DNA of 64,000 nt. It comes from Beverwykella pulmonaria. Taxonomy: Eukaryota > Ascomycota > Dothideomycetes > Pleosporales > Melanommataceae. Positions 1 to 10,213 of the stretch are shown in pieces. Numbering within the stretch: the first letter of the stretch is position 1; the number at the start of each line of letters is the position of its first letter. The translations under genes were made by a program, and so were the position numbers. The stretch covers positions 4,874,055 to 4,938,054 of the forward strand of contig BCHH01000002.1 in the NCBI GenBank assembly GCA_001599595.1, in the 5' to 3' direction. The notes below the pieces were generated by a model. That model saw only the letters and a list, made by a program, of their open reading frames with translations, was not told the DNA's origin and did no database searches.

Positions 1-905
1 CCTGCTTTACATATAGGAAGAAGCGATTAATTTGGAAGAAACAGCAGCACTAGATAGATAGATTAAATTTGCAAGGCCACACAGAGGTACAAAGTTGGGA
101 TTACCAAAGGGTTTTAGGAGAGACCTTGCGCCTCTAGGTCGCACTCCAGGAGCTACGCCAGCAGATCCTGCAACGCCCCGCACGGTCCCAGCGACGCCCC
201 GCACAGTCCCTAAGGCAAATCATTGTTGTTGAAACCCTCTGAGAGGAGACGCGAAGGGGTAAGGAAGGGCATTATGTAAGGAAAGAGATTCCTTTGTTCG
301 CTGGGAGGAAGGGAGAATGGTGGGCACACGTGACAGCGTGTGGTCCTGGCGTTGGAAGCGAGGCGCTACACGACTTCGCACTCATAAAAGTAGCCTCTGT
401 AGATTTGCTGATTGACCAGCGAAACAACCTCGTTCTACACACAGTCTTTGGTCCCGCACCACGTGCCTTACAGACACCTATAGGCCTTATACAAAAGGAT
501 ACAGGAAAACTATCTCTGCTAGCTAAAGGGGGGTGGTGCGACTAAATATATGGGAGAAGAGGGGTGGGTACAGAGGGGTTCGGATGAGACACGGGCCGTT
601 TTCGGATAGTAATGAGGCCAGCGGACCGCCTCGGTTGAAGGGTCGGCAGGACCCTTGGTTGTAACGATTGTGCGCATCGTTACAAGGCTAAGCATCTCAC
701 ATCTCTCTTCCATGTCTGCAATCAGCACCGCGGGCAGCATAGCAATAAGGGACAAGTACTTTTTCAAGGAGGCGCTTGGAGTCATCGTACCGTACAGAGT
801 GCGATTGGGCATGGACTGCAAGCGCAACGAGTTCAATTCAACAGGTAATATCTACCTTATATACATGCGATCCTTAAACCTCTCGCGTCTCTCGTTAACA
901 CAAGT
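1..905. other. Intergenic, no gene recognised
   Basis: I see no convincing coding sequence. The first 230 bases can be read as a Gln/Arg-rich peptide broken by TAG codons, so they may be a mutated mobile-element remnant of unknown family. A perfect 10-bp inverted repeat with a 7-base spacer lies at 659-685. The 3' end abuts the stop of the sugar dehydrogenase gene on the minus strand. Confidence 0.4.
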
Positions 906-2021
906 CTAGTTCGGGGTAAGCTTCAAGAGGCGGCCACTAGCACCATCCTCAATGACCCAAATGGCGCCATCCTTATCCTCGCGAATACCACGCATCCGTT
1001 TACCCATGGAAACGCGCTGAGCCTCCTTGGCCGTATCCCCAGTAATGGTCACTCGCACGATTGATTGCGAGCTAAGCCCAGTGATGATAGCATTGCCCTT
1101 CCAGCTAGAAAAAAGATCCCCCTTGTAAATGATCAAGCCAGCCGGAGAGATAACAGGCACCCAGAACGCCTTTGGCGCAGCAAAATCAGGGCGCGTGCTG
1201 TGTGCAGGGATCGTCGTCCCGTTGTAATGTTTCCCCTCGGACACGAGCGGCCATCCGTAGTTCTTGCCCCGCTCGATGAGGTTGAGCTCGTCGCCGCCCA
1301 TGGGCCCCATTTCGATCTCCCAGAGACGACCCTGCGCGTCCCAGTCAATGCCTAGCGGGTTGCGGTGGCCCAGTGACCAGATCTGCGCCTGTACGGCGCC
1401 TTGGCTGGCGAACGGGTTGCCCGCGAAGGCGGTGCCGTTGTCGTACAGCTTGATTATCTTCCCTAGGTTGCCCGCCATGGACTGCGACGGCCACATCTGG
1501 TTGATCTCGCCCGACGCGATCCACAGCGCGCCGTCTGGACCGAAGAGCAAGCGTAAGGCAAATTGGAGTCCACCAGAGGCCCTCTGCGTGTGGCGCCAGA
1601 TGACCTCGAGGTTGGACAGCGCGCCGCCGTTGGCGTTGAGCGTCAGCTTGGCCTGCGCGACTGCACCGCCTGCGCCTCCGCTGCCGCTCTCGGCGTAGCT
1701 AATATACACGATGCTGTTCTCGGCGTAGTTGGGGTGCAGGGCGACGTCGTGGAGACCGCCCTGGCCGCCGTAGGCGACGGTGGGTACACCGGTAATGGTG
1801 AGCTTGGACCCGGTGGCTGGGTCGACGAGACGCATGTTGCCTCGTCTCTCGTTGAGGAGGATGCGGTTGTCGGGCAGGAAGGCAAACGCCCATGGCTCGG
1901 CAAATGTGGCGATGGCTGTTGACTTCCACGGCTGCTGGCGAGTGTCCAGGTGTTGCGATGGGACGGCCAAAGCACCGGCCACCATTGCCAGAGCGTAGGC
2001 GAGAGAAAGTGGGAGATGCAT
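906..2021 (-). CDS. Secreted PQQ-type aldose/glucose-sorbosone dehydrogenase
   Basis: A single uninterrupted 371-residue frame, the usual length of YliI-like soluble aldose dehydrogenases. Residues 1-20 form a hydrophobic signal peptide ending near ALAVPS, followed by a TR dibasic-like site, so secretion is likely. The beta-propeller signatures are visible in order: an opening strand with EPWAFAFLPD, GGQGGLHDVALHPNY, SLGHRNPLGIDWD, GPMGGDELNLIERGKNYGWP and a closing WVIEDGASGRLL. These are GSDH-family (PF07995) hallmarks, and the family oxidises aldose sugars using PQQ. The start follows from the signal peptide. No neighbour suggests an operon-like role. Substrate and cofactor dependence are not provable here. 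Confidence 0.9.
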   Translation of the reverse strand: MHLPLSLAYALAMVAGALAVPSQHLDTRQQPWKSTAIATFAEPWAFAFLPDNRILLNERRGNMRLVDPATGSKLTITGVPTVAYGGQGGLHDVALHPNYAENSIVYISYAESGSGGAGGAVAQAKLTLNANGGALSNLEVIWRHTQRASGGLQFALRLLFGPDGALWIASGEINQMWPSQSMAGNLGKIIKLYDNGTAFAGNPFASQGAVQAQIWSLGHRNPLGIDWDAQGRLWEIEMGPMGGDELNLIERGKNYGWPLVSEGKHYNGTTIPAHSTRPDFAAPKAFWVPVISPAGLIIYKGDLFSSWKGNAIITGLSSQSIVRVTITGDTAKEAQRVSMGKRMRGIREDKDGAIWVIEDGASGRLLKLTPN

Positions 2022-3460
2022 CGTTTTCGGTGCGGTTTGTTCTTCTCAGTGTGGTCGTGTTCCTAGACGATCGAAGGTTCACATCGTAGAGAAACACCGA
2101 GATGGTTCCCCCGAGAGGGGATATATTTCAAAAACAAGAGGACTTGAGCAATCTCTTGTCTACTTTCAGGCTATTCCCAGCCTTTGATGATTTTATATAT
2201 GCAGGCAAATCATGTTCGAACAAACCCTCATGGATAGGTATTGAAACATACCACTGTATACTCAAAACTCTTGGAACACCGTTGGCGGAGGCGTGTGCTC
2301 AAAGTGTTCCGGCCTTGGAACACTTGGTACCCTACATACCCACCAAACAATTCAAGGTTCTCCGCAGCTAACATTAATTAAAATATCGGCACTTCATAAT
2401 GATTGCCGGGTGCATGCCTAAATTTTGTGCGGTGAACCCCACCAAAACAGGCTATGAACACCAAACACTTTGCGCGTCTGCACACAATCAGCCAACCATG
2501 AAAGACAATATAGCTCAAAGCCAAGCATTATCAAATGAGATGCTACCATTCGAATGCCGTCGCGACCGGACTTGGCAGGCCCCCTCGAGCTTGGCTTAAG
2601 TCTTCTCTTTACTTCTTACCTTGAGTTTACATCTGAGGGTCTTCAACTTGATGCGCTCATGTAGGGACTGCAGCACAGATACAGATGCTATAAACATCGA
2701 ACCCGGTTATCGAGATGGCCTAGAAAACGTACATATCGCCGAATCTTCCACCGGCATCCCACGATCTCAGCCAGCGCCTCAAGCTTGCCAGCCTGGTTAT
2801 AGAGCACCTTGACGATGGCCTCAGGCTTACTTGCTGCGCAACTCAGACACATCAAGCCTTCACTCCTCAATGTACGCCTTTTAGCTTAGATGACTCCAGG
2901 CATATGAGCTGCAATGTCTTGCGCCCTGAATTAGGGTTAGGGTTACGCCCTGAAAAGTTCACCTTGCCGGTGGCAGCGACCACGAATTAATGGAACTTAT
3001 CCAACAAAATAGACTTCTAGGAGACTCCGGCGGATTATAAATGTTAGCAAGGAGACTTCTTTCCTTACGCGCTACATTATACCCATGCGCCGACGGTAAC
3101 ACTTCCCTAGTCTATCAAAGCCCGCAATGACACGGACTGTCGCCTTTTCGCTGCTAGGGCACCTCAGTGCAAGGAGCAGCAGACAACTGCTATTAAATTC
3201 TTCTACCAAAATATTGACTCAGGCTGCCGAATTAGATAAGAGGAGACTTTGTTGTACAAAGCCATCTCGAAATACCACGGCATTAGCCTCATTTCTCTCG
3301 CTCTCCCGGATACCTGAGTGTGAATTGAAACGAGCTTTCCCGATCCGTGGGACCTACTCTGCATGATGCAGGTCATTTCCATACTTTGTTCAATTGCGTA
3401 TCTACGCTCTATCGTGGCCCATAACTCAATATCGCAAAGATACCACATGCTACCCAGCCG
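2022..3460. other. Intergenic with short telomeric insertion, no gene
   Basis: Only short uncorroborated frames are present. The notable feature is a telomere-type repeat at 2931-2945, listed separately. The promoter of the sugar dehydrogenase should lie just above 2021. Confidence 0.4.
2922..2954. repeat. Interstitial telomere-type repeat flanked by 9-bp duplication
   Basis: Two and a half TTAGGG units (2931-2945) are flanked on both sides by the identical nonamer CGCCCTGAA (2922-2930 and 2946-2954). TTAGGG is the common Pezizomycotina telomere unit. A short telomere tract bounded by a direct duplication is the expected scar of telomeric DNA captured during repair of a staggered break. It is far too short to be a chromosome end. 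Confidence 0.75.
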
Positions 3461-3690
3461 TCACTCATCTTTCCTCCCATTTGTCGCGCCGTACCCCGCC
3501 GCGTCTTCATTCTCCTTCCTGCGCTTCTCCTCAGCTTTCATCTCCTCGTCTTTCCTCTTCTTCTCAGCGTTCTCTAGGATCTTCTGCTCTGCGAGACAGT
3601 CACCGCATTCTCTTTACCTCGATTAGAGAAGTTGATTTTGTGTCTTGCACAGAACTTCCCGTGTTTCTTCCATCACTTGGTGGATCCGCA
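3461..3690 (-). pseudogene. Possible relic of a small Lys/Glu-rich Cys protein
   Basis: On the minus strand a short frame opens with RECGDCLAEQ and continues as a highly charged helical stretch (AEKKRKDEEMKAEEKRR) to a stop at 3461-3463. A second frame just upstream (3620-3690) contains KHGKFCARHK. Together they could be one small gene broken by a frameshift or joined by an intron. The family was not recognised. The composition is biased, so chance cannot be excluded. Confidence 0.25.
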
Positions 3691-4299
3691 CCAGCCGTGA
3701 TGTGTCACTTTTGCTCCGAGCTTGCCCATCTCGATTGGATGCAGTGGGTCGTATGTCGTTTATGTCGAAGTGGATTTGTTATGCTGAAGTTATGTGGTGG
3801 TTGCAATTGAGGGCTGGAGTTGTGGTATGATAGGGGAGGTGTGGCAGAAATATAAGTGATGACGGGAACTATGTACGGTCTCCGATTCACACTCAAAGTC
3901 TCATGGACGTGCAAGGTCCTGGGTCATGATCATGTGCGCCATTCAACATCTCACAATGGGGAAAGCATCAGTGAATTACCCCAGAAGGGTACATCGCTGC
4001 GCGCGGAGAAGTCCCAAGTAGTCAGTGTTGATTCCTTTGCCCTTGCCGCCTTATCTCGTTCGCCTCGTAGCAACTCTGCCAGACGCGAGAACCTCGATCA
4101 TCACCTGAAAAAAGTGACCGCCCGGCGTTTTTCACGTGTGTTGTGAAACTCGGAGCTGGTGATTGCCCACTGTTCACAAACAGCCGATTGCTCTTGCACC
4201 AAAAACCCTTCGACCTATTAAGCCCCCACAACCAACCTCGGACCCCATTTCCCCTCTACAACCGACTCCGGCAAACATACTGCAGCTTTGGCAGCCACC

Positions 4300-4912
4300 A
4301 TGTCGGACCCTGGGTCGCAACAGCTCCCTAGTCTGCGCGACGACGTTCACGAAGCCGACGACGCTTCATCCCACGACCACCTGCATACCCAAAAGCTCGA
4401 GACAGCGACACCGACTCCGACTCCGACAACGCATCCATGACATCATCGCAGGAATTCGAAGAAGAAGGCCACGAGCCTTTCGCAACTTTTCAACAAAAAG
4501 TGCATTCTCTATGTCACAACCTCTGGCCCACATACAGCCCTTCCTCTTTCACCATCACCCGTATGCAAGGCGGAGGCTACAACCGCATCATCGGCATCAC
4601 CATTGCCCCGCCAAAGCTCTGGTAGCATCAGCGCCTGCTGTACCGATTCCTGAAGACTCTTACCATTAAGCCCAACCGGAAGCTCACGCAGAGTCAAGAA
4701 TACATCATTCGAATTCCACGATTCAAGCACGCATGGGTCGAGCACGAGATCGCGATCTTGAAGTATTTGGAAGCGCATACCCGGATGCCGGCGCCACGGG
4801 TTAAGCGCTTTGATCTTTCAACCGACAACCAGATTCGAGAACGACCCTCGACTCAACCGCGTCTTAATTACTGGGGCGCCTATGGTGAGCGGTTACTGGG
4901 TAAAGTGCAATA
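4300..4912 (+). pseudogene. Relic of an aminoglycoside-phosphotransferase-like (APH) gene
   Basis: An ATG at 4300 opens an acidic N-terminus. One base of shift later the frame continues through a segment with ITRMQGGGYNRIIGITI, then a TAG, then YIIRIPRF, EHEIAILKYLEAHT and MPAPRVKRFDL. That order (nucleotide-binding loop, beta strand, helix, P-R-V) is the N-lobe of fungal APH-family (PF01636) kinase-like proteins. Everything after about 4860 loses resemblance, and no catalytic loop (HGDxxxxN) was found, so the gene is truncated as well as frameshifted. The following 2 kb are AT-rich and rich in stops, suggesting a repeat replaced its 3' half. Confidence 0.55.
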
Positions 4913-5035
4913 GCTTTTTTTCTTGGCTAGGAACATCAAAGTCGCGACAATCACAATCCTAATTTTTAACGAACCAGCCTTTACTTTAAATCCTAGAGGA
5001 TAGTATAATAGTTTTATAATAAGTAGAGCTATCTT

Positions 5036-5915
5036 TTAAGCACCACCACCAATTGTATGAGTTGAACGTCCACCAACAGGCTTGCTAGCAGGAGGAGGAC
5101 GAGGAGACGCAGAGTGGCGGCCATCCATCTCCTTCTTAAAGTCCTCGTACGAGAGCTTGCGGTTGTTGGTGCTACAATGAGAGCATGAAGCACCATGATC
5201 ATCATGGATGCAGTTGCTACAAGCTCCACCCTACGAAGCGAAAAGAGAAACGCAGCCAGCGTAGTGGAGAAACTCGCCAGTACGATTGTACGCAGCCTAG
5301 CGGCGCTGGCAAGGACTAATGTTAAGGGCGCCATGGAGGTGGATCATAATGGCCTTAACGTACGACTGACGCTGAGAGAGGAGCATGCCAGCGTGAACAT
5401 GGCCGCGGCGGGCGACGAGCGGGGTGTTTGGGGCATCGTACGGTGAGGCGCCTAGACCACAGATAGGGAAGTCAGCAGCGCGAGCAATCTCCTTGCTCTA
5501 TTACTATGTTAGTATTAAAAGAGAAATAAGGTAAGTAACGTACGGCGAAGCAGAAGATCCTAGAGAGGTAGTTGGCAACAATAGGTTGGAAGATGTTAAT
5601 AGCCTCGTACGAGAGAGGGTTGGGTAGCTAAGCCTGACCACTAGCAAGGCTACTAGGTGCAGTGAGACCTTGAACATTATTGGCAGCACTGCCGCGGAGG
5701 AGGGCGTTGGCTTGCTGGATAAGGGCTGTATGAGCTGGCTGGTGGCGAGTGGCAGCCCTATTAGGGCCAACTGTATTGTTATTGAAGGCAGAATCGTTAA
5801 AGCTTATGTTGTTAATTGTACGAGCAGTTAGGTGTGTGTGTAAGGGTAGAGGAGAGTAGTTGTGAGGTGGAGAAGTTGTAGAGGTGGTGAGAGCATGCTC
5901 TGTTCTTGTGTTTAA
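5036..5915 (-). pseudogene. DUF3716-like cysteine-rich gene relic with in-frame TAG codons
   Basis: One minus-strand frame can be followed from about 5915 to a TAA at 5036-5038. It reads ANALLRGSAANNVQGL, LPNPLSYEAINIFQPIV, then a good 46-base intron (5498-5543, donor GTACGT, branch CTAAC). It then continues as KEIARAADFPICGLGA, RGHVHAGMLLSQRQSYVKA, PCQR, GEFLHYAGCVSLF, GGACSNCIHDDHGASCS. The Cys pattern and the GACSNC...G..CS end match DUF3716 (PF12511), a fungal domain of unknown function. Three in-frame TAG codons interrupt it (5628-5630, 5297-5299, 5231-5233), with another near the 5' limit. Each can be derived from CAG or TGG by C-to-T change. No start was found. Confidence 0.6.
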
Positions 5916-7189
5916 TGTAAGAGGCTACATACCTCAGGAATACTCGGTTGGTGAACCTCGGAACCTTAGGTCGGGGTGACTAAGCACATTTCACGTATAT
6001 AGCTGAGGTTCCAAACCTCCGAGACTCTGCATCAAATTCATAAGTATTCTTCTGGCACTATATTGGCTCCTCGAGCACCTGGCCCCGTACAGGCACTACA
6101 CAAGAGAAATAGCTTATAATTAACATCATGTGCCTCTAACAGGCATATAAGCAGCAACTTATCACAGAGGTTAAATAGATTAACAGAAATAGCAACCCTG
6201 CTAACGCCATAACCAAGACTAAGGCAAACTTAGCTCTTCGCGTCCTTATTAATACAAACAAACTTAACATTAAGGCGAATTAGTAGGTAGAACAAGCAGA
6301 AGAGGATCTTAAGGCACACACAGAGAAGCAGTGAAGGGATTGTAGTTGACGGCATTAGTAATGGAAGTCTAATCTTTTAGAGAGCTGCTAGTGTTAGTAT
6401 TACAGTGGATTGCACTGTAGATAACAATGGCTCAGAAGGATATACAGCCCCAACAACTTAGAGAGGGTCAGAACCCAAGAATCTGAGCCTACAACAGGCA
6501 AGCTAGTAGTTGACTTTGACGTCGCTGCTAGCCCTTGCTACGTAGGAGATTTGTGGTCATAAGCAATCCATACTCTTTTTGCCATACCTGCGCTCTTGCA
6601 CCGCCGTGGATTAGCGTTCCGCGAAACCCACGGGCAGTCGATTGACAGCGTCCAAGATACCTTCCCATTTCACGGGCGGGTATACCAACAGTACATTTAG
6701 GGTTAGAAATAAGCAGCCATCGGATTTATCCTACTCGAAACGTGTGGCACAAGATTCTTAGATCCAGAGTGAGCAAGCTGGTGAATAGGTCCGGAGTGAG
6801 AGTGCTTTGGCTCAAACTACATCTCTTTATGTATACCTTCTTCAAGACTCCAATTCACCACCCCACCCTATCTCCCTTTAGTCCCCATCTAACAAAACTG
6901 CTCGTCCCTTCCTTGTTCAACACCAGGACTAGAACTTAAGATCCTCCGCGCCCTCCGTCCTCTTACTCTCCGCACCCACCTTGATGCACTCCTCAAACAC
7001 GGGATATGTGCTCTCCCCTTCCTCAACATTGACAACCTTTCCATCCTCTCGCCTAAATAGGTTAAGCGATATTCGTCGCTCTATTTTGATCTCGTGATCT
7101 CGTATCGCTCACTTGAGGATAGCGCAGGCCTTGAATTTCCGTGATGAGCAAATCGATCCTGTAGACGAAACCGCTATTTCGTTTCTACA
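5916..7189. other. AT-rich, stop-laden sequence; probable mutated mobile-element remnant
   Basis: The segment contains charged peptides broken repeatedly by TAG (for example around 6180-6350) but no recognisable domain. On the minus strand at about 6930-7060 a short frame with EEGESTYPVFEECIKVG may be the 3' end of an unidentified gene. The region just before 7190 should hold the promoter of the Zn2Cys6 gene. Confidence 0.35.
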
Positions 7190-8580
7190 ATGACTTCATC
7201 ATCATCCAATTATCCTAGAAACTCGGCAGGCTCTAATTTTAATAACTTTCTCCTTGTTGTGGAAGAGAATATGGTGCTCAAGGAAATACCGACTGGGTGT
7301 GTGGATCCTTCAAGACACAAGAGACCTCATCAGAAGTCAAGAAGAGGCTGTGGCAACTGCCGCAAGCGCCGCGTCAAGGTATAGGGCTTCGCATCTCTTG
7401 ACACCCATGCCCGCATATTGATAGCAACCAGTGTGACGAAAAGATCCCGAGGTGCTCGCATTGCTTGCGTCGCGATGAGGAATGCGAGCAGCGAGCATTC
7501 GATGTCCGCCAATCCCACGGCTCGCAGCCGCATATGTTGCAGCAAATAACTCCGCCACCCGTACTTGTTGGTAGCAGTCCTGCAGTTAATATGTTGCATA
7601 TGAAACTCTTTCATCACTTTGATACGAATACTCGACATACACTATGCTTTGAGTCGGTGTGGGGGAAAGCCCTCGGTTGGTCCTTAGAAAACGAAGCTCT
7701 CATGCAAGCCATTCTATCCATTTCCGCAAAACACCTCGCGTACCTGTGCCCGAATGAGCCGGCATACGGCGTGGCAGCCGCATCTCACCTCACCCAGACC
7801 CTCAGCATATTTCGAAGAGACATCAGCCAAAAATTCACCGCGTCGAATATCGATTCTTTCATGGCAACGTCCGTGCTCATTTACTTCGAGCTCTGGGCGG
7901 AACCGAAATTCTCGGTGACGGATTCCGCGGGTCTGACCACTCTGGACCTGTCGGAAGACGTCATCTTCCGCCTCGCTAGCGGCCTGGTGGAAATATTTAT
8001 GAGTGCAGGGCCAGTCATGTACGAAAAACCGTCAAGCTTCATCGCTGAAATCATGTACAGCCCTCGCCAGTCATTGAACAGTGTAGCAGGCCTGAGCAAG
8101 GAGAGACTGGCTTCACTCCAGTCTTTCTTTTCATACACGCGACCACTCCATTCTGAGCAGCTTTCGGTCGCTCGCGCTTTTGAAAGCGACTCAACGACTG
8201 CACCTAGCGAAGGGGTGGCAGAACAGATTTCGGAGGAAGAGGTGAATTTCCTAGAGGCCCACGAAGATGTTGTTTCCCGACTCGCTGCGCTACTACCATT
8301 TCTCCCAGAGGTCCAAGGACCAAAATTCCGGGAGGTTTCTAAACGGTTGATGCCTGATCTGGCTCGGTACGCATTTACATTCTTGATATATATTCGTGTA
8401 TACGCGGAAAAGACCATCAGCAAACAGGATCCCAAGGGACTCCTCATGCTCTATCACTTCTATAGAGCAGTTCGAATTCTACTGAAGGGCCCAAACTGCT
8501 GGTGGACTCACAAACGAGCGCGACTTCTAGAACCATTACTAGAAGAGAGGCTGCACAAGGAATTTAACAGAGAGTTATAG
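7190..8580 (+). CDS. Zn2Cys6 transcription factor
   Basis: Two exons, 7190-7378 and 7442 corrected to 7432-8580, with a 53-base intron (7379-7431, GTATAG...CAG) that interrupts the zinc cluster between the third and fourth Cys, giving 445 residues. The cluster begins SRRGCGNCRKRRVK and continues CDEKIPRCSHCLRRDEEC, the standard CX2CX6C...CX2CX6C binuclear zinc fold. The C-terminal part (HFDTNTRHTLCF, ALMQAILSISAKHLAYL, LLEERLHKEF) is the fungal-specific regulatory region typical of short Upc2-like or metabolite-cluster regulators. It ends 66 bp before a solo-LTR-like repeat, and an MFS relic lies beyond, so its former target genes may be lost. No lesion is visible. Its targets are unknown. 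Confidence 0.9.
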
Positions 8581-8645
8581 AAGCATTCAACACACTTGGT
8601 AATTCCTATAAATCATAGAGCTGGTGCTCTGAAGAAGATCTATAT

Positions 8646-9034
8646 TGCGCCGTAGCGAAGAGTTACTTTGCTTAAATCCACCGCTAGCACTGGTGGAAGG
8701 CTTGGATGCATGGTGCAGGTAAAGGGTCTTGGTTTCTTTGTCAGCTGCTTGCTTCGTCATCAATTGATGCGACATATATATAGGCATCCGAAAATCACGC
8801 CCCTCCGTTGTCATCATGAACATTTCTTCTGTCTTTCAATACCCATCTCATCTCATCTCTTTCATTCCTTTGGTAGCTAGATATAACGGAATTGCAACAG
8901 TCTGCTGCCAACCCTCATCTTCTCTGTGAACGTCACCCTAACCATTAGTGCATTGCTGCTTCGGATATCGCATGGCTGCGAGTCGCCTTCTACCCTCGTG
9001 ATTTTCTATATCACACCCCCTTTACTCCATCACA
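8646..9034 (-). repeat. Solo-LTR-like repeat, family A, copy 1
   Basis: A 389-bp copy of a four-member family. It begins TGCGCCGTAGC, ends CA, and is flanked by a 4-bp duplication ATAT (8642-8645 and 9035-9038). It shares long stretches with the copies at 31724, 34130 and 41405, for example the TTTGGTAGCTAGATATAACG core and the CATCGCATGGCTGCGAG segment. TG...CA ends plus a short target duplication suggest a solo LTR, although no complete parent element is visible. Confidence 0.75.
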
Positions 9035-9305
9035 ATATGCAGTCGCTCGTAGACAGGTTGACCAATAATATGAATAGCAAACCTTCAAATAATAGCGATT
9101 ACTGCACACTTGAAGCATGATGAGCACCCGCACCGGTACTCAAAACTCATCTGCTAGCTCCTTTGTTTCCGAGTCTCTTTTTGGAAATCACGCCAGCGAA
9201 AGCTCGACATGTGGCATATCATCTTTATATCCTCATCACCCAATTTTTCGAAACCCTTTGTAATTATTCCATCTCCGTTTTATCGTAGCTCCTGCGGCGC
9301 ACCAA

Positions 9306-9731
9306 ATGGAAATTTTAACCTTGCCTACTCACTGGACAGTATTTCAAATCATCGGTGCTGCGGGCATCGGGTTGGTCACTATATCGATTCTTCCCGCCGT
9401 GCAAGTTGGACTTCCCGAGTCGGACACCACTGCTTCGACGGGTTTTCTCCGGAGTTTAGGCTCCATATAGGGCGTTTTTATTCCGGCTGCCATTTTTAAT
9501 AATGAGCTTGAACGGCTTTCAGCTCAGATCGAGGACGGAAGTGTGCGCGATATGCTTCGGCGCGGACTTGCTTACGAAAGAGCATCCGCGGCATTTATCA
9601 ACAGGTTTAATGAACCTGCTAAAAGCGAGCTTATATCCACGTACCAGGGTGCGCTCCAGCGTGTCTAGGAGATTTCCATCGTGTTTGCGTGTCTGGGGTT
9701 CGTGGCGTCTTGGGGCATGAAGTCAAGTTGA
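9306..9731 (+). pseudogene. C-terminal relic of a DHA2-type MFS transporter
   Basis: The frame reads TVFQIIGAAGIGLVTISILP, then LPESDTTASTGFLRSLG, PAAIFNNELERLSAQIEDG and FACLGFVASWGMKSS up to a TGA at 9729-9731. This is transmembrane helices 12-14 and the extracellular loop of 14-helix drug/proton antiporters. The intact transporter at 35163-36857 has the same blocks (LPDSDAASATGMYSFLRSFG, GTIFNTQFDR). Two TAG codons (9468-9470 and 9666-9668) stand where the intact homologue has Trp. The first 12 helices are missing. Confidence 0.8.
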
Positions 9732-10213
9732 AAAGAACACTGGAAACTAACTTTAGAATGAAGACGGCAACGACGCTAGAAGGAAAGAGGTGAATGCTAA
9801 ATATCTCTGGCTTTTTTCTTTAATTTTAACCTCTATGCTTTCGGCATGCGCGGCCCTTCGTAATTCCAAGAGCTTCGTATTGTGCCTGGATGTGTCAGTG
9901 TCGTATTTAGAACTTTGTCGAGGGCCCTGCATCTGCATTTTTTCTTCTCCTTTACTCGTACACATATGCTTCTCTAAAGTAGCGTTTGTATTAGGCTACA
10001 TGCAGCTCCTCACAAGACTTATCGACTACCTTGGTATACGCAAATGTATGTCTTCGTTGCGTCTCGATGACGCAATTTTTCCTTGTCTTGTTTTTCAACT
10101 GTACTAAGTCCGAAAAAAATAGAAATCTTATCCACCAAAACCAGGTTCATGGTAGTATCTCACCGGAAATGCAACCTCCAACGCCAGTCGTGGATCTCAT
10201 TACAGAAATTATA
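9732..10213. other. Intergenic, nothing recognised
   Basis: About 480 bases of AT-leaning sequence between the MFS relic and the 3' end of the ankyrin gene. I see no domain-bearing frame or repeat here. Confidence 0.4.

Noticed and set aside
659..685. Perfect hairpin as a terminator or small transposon
   Set aside because: Isolated 10-bp arms with no second copy, no flanking duplication and no neighbouring gene that needs it.
2931..2945. Possible chromosome end
   Set aside because: Only two and a half TTAGGG units with unique sequence and a direct duplication on both sides.
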